From NCBI GenBank assembly GCA_013285915.1, contig JABDGS010000012.1:1-55780 (forward strand): DNA of 55,780 nucleotides, written 5' to 3'. This document shows positions 27,527 to 35,730 of this stretch, piece after piece (position 1 is the first letter of the stretch; the number at the start of each line of letters is the position of its first letter). The position numbers and the translations under genes are program-made. The notes below the pieces were generated by a model. It did no database searches, was not told the origin of the DNA, and was given only the letters and a program-made list of their open reading frames with translations. The stretch comes from Bacteroidota bacterium (GTDB taxonomy: Bacteria > Bacteroidota > Bacteroidia > Chitinophagales > Chitinophagaceae).

Positions 27527-27931
27527 ATGCAATTATTGCGCAAACATTATTACGGAGATTACGGCGAGAATATTCCTAACGCTGGTGGTGAAAAAATCAA
27601 CCAACTTATAAGCCCCACTTCAGGCCCGCCCATGCCGGTACGGACGGGGGATGGGGGTTGGCCGCTATGGGAAATATTCATCCGCAGCAAACAGGGGCTT
27701 GACCATAAGCATGCGGGCAGCCTGCATGCGGCCGATGCACAAATGGCTATTGAAAATGCGCGCGATGTATATTGCCGCCGCATGGAAGGCATAAGTATAT
27801 GGGTAGTGGAAAGCAAGTATATACATGCCACTAACCCGGATGAATCAACAAGCCTTTTTGACCCCGCGGATGATAAAATTTATCGTTACCCAACCTTTTA
27901 CTCAATGCCTGAGGGCGTTAAAAATATCTAA
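27527..27931 (+). CDS. paaB: 1,2-phenylacetyl-CoA epoxidase, subunit B
   Basis: The core WPLWEIFIRSKQGLDHKHAG, then SLHAADAQMAIENARDVYCR and EGISIWVVESKYI, is the full PaaB family domain. PaaB is a small structural subunit needed for the active PaaABCE complex. The family is usually about 95 residues; here an extra ~43 residues precede the core, encoded partly by a G/C-rich stretch (about 27611-27660). An internal ATG at 27632 would give a normal-length protein of 100 residues. I keep the longer frame with caution. The gene lies 62 bases after paaA and 26 before paaC. Confidence 0.88.
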   Translation: MQLLRKHYYGDYGENIPNAGGEKINQLISPTSGPPMPVRTGDGGWPLWEIFIRSKQGLDHKHAGSLHAADAQMAIENARDVYCRRMEGISIWVVESKYIHATNPDESTSLFDPADDKIYRYPTFYSMPEGVKNI

Positions 27932-27957
27932 CCCTCTAATTCCCCCAGATAATATTA

Positions 27958-28821
27958 ATGGACACTTCTATAGAAGCCATAACAGCAACGAGCGAATTAA
28001 AAGCGAGAGTAGAAAGCGACCAACTAATAGACTATTTACTCCACTTGGCAGATAATGCACTTATTCTTGGACACAGAAACAGTGAATGGTGCGGACATGG
28101 ACCAATACTGGAGCTTGATATTGCAATAACAAACATTGCCCTTGACCTGATTGGCCAGGCAAGACATTTTTATCAATACGCTGCTGAACTAATTAACCAA
28201 CCGGATGTCACTAATCGTAAAGCCTCCCCTATGGGGGGAGGTTTGGAGGGGGCCACAGAAGACGCTCTCGCCTTTCTGCGTGATGCAAAAGACTTTAAGA
28301 ATTGCCTGCTTGTTGAACAGCCCAATGGTGATTGGGGTGTTACTGTAATGCGCCAATTCTTTTTTAGCACCTGGCAATATTACTTATACCAGCACCTTCA
28401 AAATAGCAACGATAAAAGAATAGCCGCGATTGCAGCAAAAGCGCTAAAAGAAGTAACTTATCATGTGCGTTGGAGCAGCGAATGGGTAATACGGCTTGGG
28501 CGGGGCACGGAAGAAAGTAATGCGAAAATGACAAACGCCGTAGATGTGCTAAATCAATATAGCGGCGAATTATTTACACCGGCTGACTATGAAAATGTTG
28601 CAGTACGTGAAGGCTATGGTGCAGATTTGTGTACCATAAAACATTTGTGGGTTCAAAAAGTAAAAGAAACGTTTCAAGATGCTACGCTTGCATTCTTATT
28701 ACCGTCTAACGATCACATACTGCAACTTTTTGGTAAAATAGGCGAACACACAACCCATTTATATGAACTGCTAACCGAAATGCAATTTTTACAGCGAACT
28801 TACCCCGGCGCACAATGGTGA
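27958..28821 (+). CDS. paaC: 1,2-phenylacetyl-CoA epoxidase, subunit C, with in-frame insertion
   Basis: A 287-residue ferritin-like structural subunit paired with PaaA. Conserved features: EWCGHGPILELDIAITNIAL, GQARHFYQYAAEL, LLVEQPNGDWGVTVMRQFFF, EVTYHVRWSSEWVIRLGRGT and the end EMQFLQRTYPGAQW. Between YAAEL and EDALAF there are about 20 residues (INQPDVTNRKASPMGGGLEG) where the E. coli protein has only a few. The DNA for this stretch is a palindromic C/G-rich repeat (28223-28252), so it looks like a repeat inserted in frame. No paaD or paaE follows; the next gene is convergent. Confidence 0.93.
   Translation: MDTSIEAITATSELKARVESDQLIDYLLHLADNALILGHRNSEWCGHGPILELDIAITNIALDLIGQARHFYQYAAELINQPDVTNRKASPMGGGLEGATEDALAFLRDAKDFKNCLLVEQPNGDWGVTVMRQFFFSTWQYYLYQHLQNSNDKRIAAIAAKALKEVTYHVRWSSEWVIRLGRGTEESNAKMTNAVDVLNQYSGELFTPADYENVAVREGYGADLCTIKHLWVQKVKETFQDATLAFLLPSNDHILQLFGKIGEHTTHLYELLTEMQFLQRTYPGAQW
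28223..28252. repeat. G/C-rich palindromic repeat inside paaC
   Basis: CCTCCCC (28223-28229) pairs with GGGGAGG (28235-28241) around a short loop, followed by TTTGGAGGGGG. This composition resembles small C/G-rich intergenic elements that I recall from Bacteroidota genomes. Here it is translated within a conserved enzyme subunit. Confidence 0.55.
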
Positions 28822-28837
28822 TGACCAAACCCTTACC

Positions 28838-29233
28838 TTATTGCTTATGGTACGTATTTATAGGTGCATCGAAGGCGCTGCCAAAATCAATTACCAGCGT
28901 GTTATCCTGTGAGATGTGAAATGCGGGCAACATTGATGCCCCGTTATTAAAATCTATTGTGCCTGATGCCGGAACGCCCGGCGAGCTGGTAATAGTATAA
29001 GAGCCCGTTCTTGCGAGGGAATTGTTTGAGTATTCGCGAAATGTACCATTAGAGAAATTGCAGGCATTGCCAAGACCGGCCTGGACATTGGTAGTGCCAC
29101 CCATGCCGGAAACGCTCGTTAATTCCCAGGTACCCTGTAATGTTACATTAGCAGCGGCAGTATGGCTTTTTTTACAACTGTTAGTGGCAATTACAAACCC
29201 AATTGACAATAATAAAAAAGCAAGCTTGCGCAT
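28838..29233 (-). CDS. Small lipocalin-like lipoprotein, function unknown
   Basis: Start at the ATG at 29233 gives a 131-residue protein with a lipoprotein-type signal (ending IATNSC, Cys20). The mature part (LQGTWELTSVSGMGG, then FREYSNNSLARTGSYTITSS) has the beta-rich pattern of small lipocalin-like proteins common in Bacteroidota. No known catalytic motif. It converges with paaC with 16 bases between stops. Function cannot be assigned. Confidence 0.7.
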   Translation of the reverse strand: MRKLAFLLLSIGFVIATNSCKKSHTAAANVTLQGTWELTSVSGMGGTTNVQAGLGNACNFSNGTFREYSNNSLARTGSYTITSSPGVPASGTIDFNNGASMLPAFHISQDNTLVIDFGSAFDAPINTYHKQ

Positions 29234-29307
29234 ATGAGCAATTTTATACCTGACCATAAAAAGATAACAATTGTTGCAAAGCAACTACATAAATTTTAAG
29301 TTGGTGG

Positions 29308-29985
29308 TCAGGCCCGGGCAGCAAGCTTATTTATATCACTTACTTCAAGTATTTGCTTGTCATAGCCGTACAAAGTAACGTTTATCATCGCCAGGCCTAA
29401 TTGGGTTAGGGTGCTTGCAGTATTAGGCGCAACTACTTTTAATATATAGTACATCCATTTTATATATGCATAAAATTTATGGGCATTCTTCAATCCTTTT
29501 GTGGGGTGCAGATAACCGGGCCTGAATGCATAGGCTTTTTTAAAGGGCATCTTCATCAAAGCATTTTCAGTTTTACCTTTCACACGCGCCCACATGCTTC
29601 TTCCCTTTTCTGAACTATCGGTACTGGCACCTGATATATAGCAAAAAACCATATCGCTGTTAACCTTACTTAAGATTTCAGCAAAGGTTACAGTTAAGGT
29701 GTAAGTAAGGTCGTAATATTCTGCCTCTTTCTTACCGAGCGATGTTACACCAAGGCAAAAATAGCACGCATCATACCCGGCAAGCTGTTGTTGTATGGGC
29801 GTTATATCAAAAAAATCTTTGTGAATTATCTCCTTTAATTTGGGGTGCACAACGCCGCAAGGCTTTCGGTTTACAACTAATATTTCTGATACTGCAGAAT
29901 GCTGCAGGCACTCGTGCAAAACCCCTTCTCCTGCCATGCCTGTAACGCCCGTAATTATTACCTTGATTGTATTGCCTGCCTGCAT
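29308..29985 (-). CDS. NAD(P)-binding Rossmann-fold protein, atypical SDR
   Basis: A 225-residue cytoplasmic protein. The N-terminus has the nucleotide-binding glycine motif of atypical short-chain dehydrogenases (VIITGVTGMAGEGVLHECL), a CFCLG-type strand (CYFCLGVTSLG), YISGASTDSS and a C-terminal FRPGYLHP. The usual YxxxK catalytic motif is replaced by a WARVKGKTENAL stretch, as in the HTATIP2/oxidoreductase-like group. Its substrate is unknown. It lies just downstream of the acyl-CoA dehydrogenase gene on the same strand, separated by 141 bases. Confidence 0.75.
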   Translation of the reverse strand: MQAGNTIKVIITGVTGMAGEGVLHECLQHSAVSEILVVNRKPCGVVHPKLKEIIHKDFFDITPIQQQLAGYDACYFCLGVTSLGKKEAEYYDLTYTLTVTFAEILSKVNSDMVFCYISGASTDSSEKGRSMWARVKGKTENALMKMPFKKAYAFRPGYLHPTKGLKNAHKFYAYIKWMYYILKVVAPNTASTLTQLGLAMINVTLYGYDKQILEVSDINKLAARA

Positions 29986-30126
29986 AACCTGTTGATTAAT
30001 AAACTACCTAAAGTTCCAATAAAAATGGGTAATACCTGCGTTATCATATCAAATATTACCCAATAGTGACAAAAAGTCAATAGGCTTAAGCTGTTTGAGC
30101 AATCTCCGCCATAGGTAGATAGACTA

Positions 30127-31920
30127 CTAAAAACAATACTTTCCTTCAGCTACTAATTTCTCTGATATACGCCTGCGCGCATCCTTTGTATTAAACGGAT
30201 CAACCTTTGTAAAACGCTTTAAGCCTATATGCATCATTCTAAGTTCGTCGCCTTCTGCAAAACTGTTTAACGCATCTTTGCCGGCCTTGTTTATACGGTC
30301 AGCTGCGTCGTAAATATATGTTTGCACAATGTCGGTCTGCAGCTTCATAGCATCTGCTCCATTCCTTTCCACCAATTTCATTAAGCGCAGCAAAGCGCTT
30401 TCTGCATGAAATGTTTCAATGGCCATATCTGCCAGGTTCATTAAAATTTCCTGTTCTTTATCAAGCTTCATCATCAGCTTTTGTACTGCAGCGCCAGCCG
30501 TCATTAATAGGGCCTTTTTAAAGTTTACTATATATTTTTTCTCCTTTGCAAAAGGCCCATCATCGTTGCTGCTAAAATCGGGTATACTCATTAGCTCTTT
30601 GCTTACTGCCATGGCAGGGCCCATTAGGTCAATTTTACCCTTCATAGCACGCTTTAAGGTCATATCAAGCGTAAGCAGGCGGTTAATTTCATTGGTGCCC
30701 TCAAATATGCGGTTTATACGCGCATCGCGGTACGCCTTGCTTATCAGGTATTCGTCGCTAAAGCCATTGCCACCGTGCACCTGTACGCCTTCGTCCACTA
30801 CGTAATTCAGCACTTCGCTGCCAAATACTTTTAGCATGGCGCACTCAATGGCATACTCTTCTGCCGCGCCAAGCAGGGCTTTCTCAAATGTTTGGCCCGC
30901 GGCCTGCATTTCCTTTTCTTTTTCATTTATCCAGCCGGCACTACGGTAGGCCGCACTTTCACCAACCCAAATACGTATGGCCATTTCAGCCAGCTTATGT
31001 TTTATCGCGCCAAAGTTGGAGATGGATGTTTTAAACTGTTCACGCGTTGTCGCATATTGCACTGTTTCAGTGCTGGCCCTTTTGCACGCGCCTAACGCAG
31101 CAGCACACAATTTAAGCCTGCCGATGTTTAAAATATTAAATGCTATCACATGCCCTTTGCCAATATCGCCCAACACATTTTCAACAGGTACTTTGCAATC
31201 CTGGAAATACAGTTGTACGGTTGATGAGCCCTTTATACCCATTTTATGTTCTTCAGGACCTTGCGTAAAGCCTTCAAAACCGCGCTCAATAATAAAACCG
31301 GTAAATTTATCACCATCAATTTTTGCAAATACGGTATATATGTCAGCAAAACCGCCATTTGTAATCCAGCATTTTTGCCCGTTAAGCAAATAGTATTTTC
31401 CATCGGCGCTAAGTGTTGCTGAAGTTTTAGCACCCAGGGCATCGCTGCCACTGTTAGGCTCTGTTAATCCGTAGCTGCCTTTCCACTCACCGGTTGCGAG
31501 TTTTGGTATATATTTCTGCTTCTGCTCATCCGTGCCAAAATATAAAATGGGTAACGTGCCTATGCCTGTATGGGCAGCTACTGCCACCGAAAATGAATAG
31601 CCTCCGCCCAAGCCTTCGTTAACAATGGTTGAAGTAATAAAATCCTTCCCCAATCCGCCATATTGCTCGGGCAGCACGGTTGCTAACAACCCTTGCTCAC
31701 CGGCTTTTTCAAGCAGAGATGGCATCAGGCCTTTTTCAAGTTTATCAATCCGGTCAAGCACTGGCATCACCTCCGTATCAAGAAACTGCGCACACATATC
31801 CATTACCATCTTTTGCTCCTCATCAAAATCTTCGGGAATAAAAGTGTCAAACGGGTTGCTTCCTTTTACCAACCATTCGCCGCCCTGCAGCGATTTGCTT
31901 TGTTGAGATATGGCAGACAT
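30127..31920 (-). CDS. Acyl-CoA dehydrogenase family protein
   Basis: A 597-residue FAD-dependent enzyme of fatty acid beta-oxidation. It has the N-terminal domain (YGGLGKDFITSTIVNEGLGG), the middle signature GSYGLTEPNSGSDALGAKTSA and KCWITNGGFADIYTVFAKID, and the C-terminal domain with VHGGNGFSDEYLISKAYRDA and RIFEGTNEINRLL, where the Glu in EGTNE is the usual catalytic base. About 170 extra C-terminal residues make it longer than the 380-residue core, as in the very-long-chain-type Bacteroidota group. It lies 32 bases after a marR gene and is likely co-transcribed with it. Electron transfer would go through ETF. Confidence 0.92.
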   Translation of the reverse strand: MSAISQQSKSLQGGEWLVKGSNPFDTFIPEDFDEEQKMVMDMCAQFLDTEVMPVLDRIDKLEKGLMPSLLEKAGEQGLLATVLPEQYGGLGKDFITSTIVNEGLGGGYSFSVAVAAHTGIGTLPILYFGTDEQKQKYIPKLATGEWKGSYGLTEPNSGSDALGAKTSATLSADGKYYLLNGQKCWITNGGFADIYTVFAKIDGDKFTGFIIERGFEGFTQGPEEHKMGIKGSSTVQLYFQDCKVPVENVLGDIGKGHVIAFNILNIGRLKLCAAALGACKRASTETVQYATTREQFKTSISNFGAIKHKLAEMAIRIWVGESAAYRSAGWINEKEKEMQAAGQTFEKALLGAAEEYAIECAMLKVFGSEVLNYVVDEGVQVHGGNGFSDEYLISKAYRDARINRIFEGTNEINRLLTLDMTLKRAMKGKIDLMGPAMAVSKELMSIPDFSSNDDGPFAKEKKYIVNFKKALLMTAGAAVQKLMMKLDKEQEILMNLADMAIETFHAESALLRLMKLVERNGADAMKLQTDIVQTYIYDAADRINKAGKDALNSFAEGDELRMMHIGLKRFTKVDPFNTKDARRRISEKLVAEGKYCF

Positions 31921-31952
31921 AAAAATTATTGTTAAGTATTATAAAATTGTGT

Positions 31953-32402
31953 TTACTGCGCAAGTGCAAGGTTATCGTATACCTGCTGAAGTACCTTTTT
32001 TACCGTCTCAATTTCCTCTTTGGCAATGCCTGTTAAGGCTTCATTCATTGTTTCGTTTGCAAGGTCTATCGTTTTCTGCTGCATATCCTTCGCCGCATCA
32101 GTTAAGCATACGAGATTTATTCGCCTGTCGGTTTTTGAGGCAGTGCGTTTTACCAGTTTTTGTTTCTCCAGGTTATCAATAAGCCTTGTAATGCTGGGTT
32201 TGTCGCGAAAAGTACGGTTACACAACTCCTGCTGGCTTAAACAATCTTCTTTCCACAAATGGTACAGCACACTCCATTGCTCAATGGTAATATCAAGCCC
32301 AGCCTGCCTGAAATTTTTTTGCAGCCGGCGCGCAACCGCAATACTTGCCATACCATTTATTACGCTATAAAGTTCACCCCTTTTAAATTGGTTGTTTGGC
32401 AT
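31953..32402 (-). CDS. MarR-family transcriptional regulator
   Basis: A 149-residue winged-helix regulator. It has the MarR core: WSVLYHLWKEDCLSQQELCN, then KPSITRLIDNLEKQKLVKRT, the wing SKTDRRINLVCLT and a C-terminal dimer helix. It precedes an acyl-CoA dehydrogenase gene by 32 bases, so it probably autoregulates the pair in response to a fatty acyl ligand; the ligand is inferred from context only. Divergent from the hydrolase gene at 32508. Confidence 0.9.
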   Translation of the reverse strand: MPNNQFKRGELYSVINGMASIAVARRLQKNFRQAGLDITIEQWSVLYHLWKEDCLSQQELCNRTFRDKPSITRLIDNLEKQKLVKRTASKTDRRINLVCLTDAAKDMQQKTIDLANETMNEALTGIAKEEIETVKKVLQQVYDNLALAQ

Positions 32403-32507
32403 ATAGTTAGTTATGCAACTATTTTCAAAGTTGGCATATCTTTACCACATACACAAGTTAAAAAGCATTAATTTTTTAAAGCCCAAATTGTATATAGTTT
32501 AGCGCAG

Positions 32508-33326
32508 GTGCAAAGCAATTTTATACCATATAAAAACTCATCTATTCATTATTGCCTGTATGGCAAGGGTGTGCAATTTGTATTTTGTTTTCATGGGTAT
32601 GGGGGAAATGCGGAAAGCTTCGCATTTTTGGAGGAAAGGCTGGGGGAAGATTATACCCTTGCAGCCATTGATTTACCTTTTCACGGCCAAACCGAGTGGA
32701 ACGACGGATTGAATTTTGAACCGGCAGAACTGGTTGAAATTATAAAGCAAATAAAGGCTATTATCCAACCGAACTCCCCATCAACAGATCAAAAAATTAC
32801 TCTTCTTGGCTACAGTATGGGTGGACGCGTTGCCCTGCATTTGTTGCAGATTATTCCCGAAGCGTTAAGGCGCGTGGTGCTTATTGCGCCTGATGGTTTG
32901 CACAAAAGCCTATGGTATGCATTCTCAACACAAACATGGCTGGGCAATAAAGTTTTCAGGCGTGCCATGCATAAGCCTGCGCGATTTTTTTGGGTACTGA
33001 AGATGGCAGAACGTTATAAACTTGTACATGCCAGCATTGTGAAAGTAACGCATTATTACATGGACGATGCCACTAAGCGCAGTGAACTATATAAGCGCTG
33101 GACAACTATGCGCAGGTTTAAACCAAACCTTGGCCTGCTGAAAAAAATCATTCCACAAAATAAAATAGCCGTGCGCTTTTTATTCGGTAAATACGACAAT
33201 ATTATTTTGAGTGAGAAGAGCGTAATATTTAAGGATGATGAAAACATAGAAATAAATATTATTGAGGCAGGCCACCGCCTGATGCAGGAAAAATACTCCG
33301 GTGAAATAACCAGGCTGTTTTATTGA
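32508..33326 (+). CDS. Alpha/beta hydrolase
   Basis: A 272-residue hydrolase starting with GTG. It has the oxyanion segment FCFHGYGGNAESF, the nucleophile elbow LLGYSMGGRVAL (Ser about 107), an acid in LFGKYDNI and the base His in IEAGHRLM near the C-terminus. It has no signal peptide. The following glycosyltransferase gene begins at or just after its stop codon, so the two are translated from one transcript. The substrate is unknown. Confidence 0.85.
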   Translation: MQSNFIPYKNSSIHYCLYGKGVQFVFCFHGYGGNAESFAFLEERLGEDYTLAAIDLPFHGQTEWNDGLNFEPAELVEIIKQIKAIIQPNSPSTDQKITLLGYSMGGRVALHLLQIIPEALRRVVLIAPDGLHKSLWYAFSTQTWLGNKVFRRAMHKPARFFWVLKMAERYKLVHASIVKVTHYYMDDATKRSELYKRWTTMRRFKPNLGLLKKIIPQNKIAVRFLFGKYDNIILSEKSVIFKDDENIEINIIEAGHRLMQEKYSGEITRLFY

Positions 33327-33349
33327 TAATATTAACTTTCTTTGCCTGT

Positions 33350-34504
33350 ATGTCGGGTGTAATAATAATTATCAACATTATACTTATTATTGTTTTAGCC
33401 GGAGGGTATGCCGTATTGATTGCTTATTATGAAAAGCTTTTTAAAAAGCTTGACATATTTGAACCAAAGGCTTTTGCACCGGAGACAAAATTTTCAGTGA
33501 TCATCCCTGCAAGAAATGAAGAAGATAATATTGAAAAGTGCATTCTTTCAATTCTTAATAATGATTACCCACATGAATTATTTGAAATAATTATTGCAGA
33601 CGATTTCTCCACCGACACCACTGCTGCCATTGTTAAAAACCTGCAACAGCAGCACAATAATATAAAGCTTGTGCAGTTAGCCGATTTTGTTGGCGGCAAG
33701 TTAAACTCTTATAAGAAGAAAGCGATTGAGCTTTGTATTGAACGCGCCGCTAACGAATGGATAATTACCACAGACGCCGATTGCTTAGTACCACAACAAT
33801 GGCTGAGTTATTATAATTCGTACGCACAGCACACTGACGCAGTATTTGTTGCTGCACCTGTTATGTTTACCAACAACGGCTCATTCATATCAATATTCCA
33901 AAGCCTTGATTTTATAAGCCTGCAGGGCATTACTGCGGCATCTGTATCTGCTGGCTTTCACAGTATGTGCAACGGGGCTAACTTAGCCTATAGCAAAGCT
34001 GCATTTAAAGCAGTAAATGGGTTTAAAGGTGTTGATAACATTGCCAGCGGCGACGATATGCTGCTGATGCATAAAATACAAAAACAATACCCCGGAAAAA
34101 TCGGTTATTTGTTTACACCCGAAGCAATAGTGCTAACGGCGCCCATGCCTGACTGGAAAGGTTTTATTAACCAGCGCATACGCTGGGCCAGCAAGGCAAC
34201 AAGCTACCAGGACAAAAGAATATTTTGGGTTTTATTATTGGTTTATATATTTAACCTGTACTTAGTTGTGCTGCCTGTTTTTGCCATTTTTTACCCCTAC
34301 TATTTTATTATTTGGTTTTTACTTGTGTTTGCCAAAACATTTATAGAGCTGGATTTTATGCGGCCCGTTGCAACGTTTTTCGCGCAACGCAAAATGTTAC
34401 GGTGGTTTACAATAATGCAGCCTTTTCACATCACCTACACCGTTATATCTGGCTGGCTGGGGAAATTTGGGAAATATGAATGGAAGAAAAGGGTAGTGAA
34501 ATGA
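33350..34504 (+). CDS. Membrane glycosyltransferase family 2
   Basis: A 384-residue processive-type GT2 protein. An N-terminal membrane helix (VIIIINIILIIVLAGGYAVL) precedes the GT-A domain (KFSVIIPARNEEDNIEKCIL), with the metal-binding motif TTDADC, the acceptor site ASGDD and QRIRW, followed by two or three C-terminal membrane segments. It probably transfers sugars from UDP-sugars to a lipid or polysaccharide at the inner membrane. A TTG at 33323 overlapping the hydrolase stop could add nine residues; I prefer the ATG at 33350. Co-transcribed with the hydrolase gene. Confidence 0.88.
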   Translation: MSGVIIIINIILIIVLAGGYAVLIAYYEKLFKKLDIFEPKAFAPETKFSVIIPARNEEDNIEKCILSILNNDYPHELFEIIIADDFSTDTTAAIVKNLQQQHNNIKLVQLADFVGGKLNSYKKKAIELCIERAANEWIITTDADCLVPQQWLSYYNSYAQHTDAVFVAAPVMFTNNGSFISIFQSLDFISLQGITAASVSAGFHSMCNGANLAYSKAAFKAVNGFKGVDNIASGDDMLLMHKIQKQYPGKIGYLFTPEAIVLTAPMPDWKGFINQRIRWASKATSYQDKRIFWVLLLVYIFNLYLVVLPVFAIFYPYYFIIWFLLVFAKTFIELDFMRPVATFFAQRKMLRWFTIMQPFHITYTVISGWLGKFGKYEWKKRVVK

Positions 34505-34624
34505 TTGCAGATTGGCGATTGCGGATTTTAGATTGAACAATGCGGTCTGTATTATAAATTACCCTGTTTGCATTTATTTTATAAGATTTATTGCTTATTG
34601 CTTACAGTCCGCAGCTTTTTGCAC
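34503..34624. repeat. Repeats in the GT2-glucokinase gap
   Basis: The gap holds a GATTGCAGATTGGCGATTG segment (34503-34537) related to 8969-9006, and a TTGCTTACAGTCCGCAGC-type segment (34591-34624) related to 11080-11231. Both families therefore meet in one gap. No gene or RNA structure is recognised. Confidence 0.45.
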
Positions 34625-34653
34625 TTGATTGCTGATGTAGTTGCTAAATGCTA

Positions 34654-34661
34654 TAAGTTTG
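34654..34661 (+). promoter_or_regulatory. -7 promoter element of glucokinase gene
   Basis: TAAGTTTG is a perfect TAnnTTTG, 16 bases before the GTG start at 34678. An ATTG sits about 22 bases upstream as a weak -33 candidate. The ATG at 34662 reads ATG AAA ATA TAG and is not a usable start. Confidence 0.45.
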
Positions 34662-34677
34662 ATGAAAATATAGCTGA

Positions 34678-35706
34678 GTGATACCGATAATTTTTTCAGA
34701 TAAATTACAGCGATCTGTTAATGAACGCACAGTGCTGGCGGCTGATGTTGGCGGTACAAAAGTTAACCTTGCATTCTACAAAATAGCGGCAGGCAAGCTT
34801 GAAGCGGTTGCTGCTGAACAATACCATAGCTCATCTTATCAGTCATTCACTGAAATAATACAAAAATTCTTTGCTGATACAAATTGCGAGAAACCAGGCA
34901 GCATTTGCGCCGGTGTTGCAGGTGCAATTGTTAACGACAGTGCGGAACTTGTTAACCTGCCATGGGGCATTAGCAAAAAGGAAATTGTTGAAGCAACCGG
35001 TGTTGAAAAAGTAACACTTATTAACGACCTTGAAGCAAACGCGTATGGACTTGCTTTGCTAAAAGATGAAGATTTTGTTACCCTGCACGCCGGTGAACCG
35101 GTTAAAGGCAATGCGGCCATTATTGCACCGGGCACAGGACTTGGCGAGGCAGGCTTATTTTGGGATGGTGGCTTTTACCGTCCATTTGCAACAGAGGGCG
35201 GCCATTGCGATTTTGCGCCGCGAACAGATATTGATTCCGAGTTGCACAGTTATCTTAAGAAGGTACACGGTATTGTAAGTTGGGAGCATGTTGTAAGTGG
35301 CCCCGGCATTTTTGCTGTATATGAATTTTTACGTGATGTAAAAAAGATGGAAGAACCGCAATGGCTGACCGATGAGATGAAAGCTGAAGACCCATCCGCC
35401 GCGATAAGCGAAGCGGCTTTACAAAATAAATGCGGGATATGTATTGAAACGATGAGACTATTTGTTGAGCACCTGGCAAGAATTTGCACCATCCTCGCAC
35501 TTAAGATGAAAGCCACCGGCGGTATATTTTTAGGTGGGGGCATACCGCCAAAAATTGTAAGGCTGCTGCAACAAGACATTTTTGTAGAAACATTTCTTAC
35601 CTGCGACAGGCAGCAAAACCTAATGAAGATAATACCCATTAAAGTGGTAATGAATGAAAAAACGGCGTTGCTGGGAGCGGCATATTACGGGGCTTATAGC
35701 AATTAG
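34678..35706 (+). CDS. glk: Glucokinase
   Basis: A 342-residue ATP-dependent glucokinase of the Glk family, converting glucose to glucose 6-phosphate in the cytoplasm. Key features: phosphate-binding ADVGGTKVNLAFY near the N-terminus, the sugar-binding LINDLEANAYGL with catalytic Asp, APGTGLGEAGLFWDGG and EGGHCDFAPRTD. Length is slightly above the usual ~320. The start is GTG at 34678, supported by the promoter just upstream. It is followed after 24 bases by a DapA-like gene, so the two form an operon. It could process glucose released by the GH144 locus. Confidence 0.9.
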   Translation: MIPIIFSDKLQRSVNERTVLAADVGGTKVNLAFYKIAAGKLEAVAAEQYHSSSYQSFTEIIQKFFADTNCEKPGSICAGVAGAIVNDSAELVNLPWGISKKEIVEATGVEKVTLINDLEANAYGLALLKDEDFVTLHAGEPVKGNAAIIAPGTGLGEAGLFWDGGFYRPFATEGGHCDFAPRTDIDSELHSYLKKVHGIVSWEHVVSGPGIFAVYEFLRDVKKMEEPQWLTDEMKAEDPSAAISEAALQNKCGICIETMRLFVEHLARICTILALKMKATGGIFLGGGIPPKIVRLLQQDIFVETFLTCDRQQNLMKIIPIKVVMNEKTALLGAAYYGAYSN

Positions 35707-35730
35707 TGAATAAAGCTTAAAACAAAAACC

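Noticed and set aside
28838-29284. Longer start for the small lipoprotein at 29284
   Set aside because: The extra residues precede and spoil the signal peptide that begins at the ATG at 29233.
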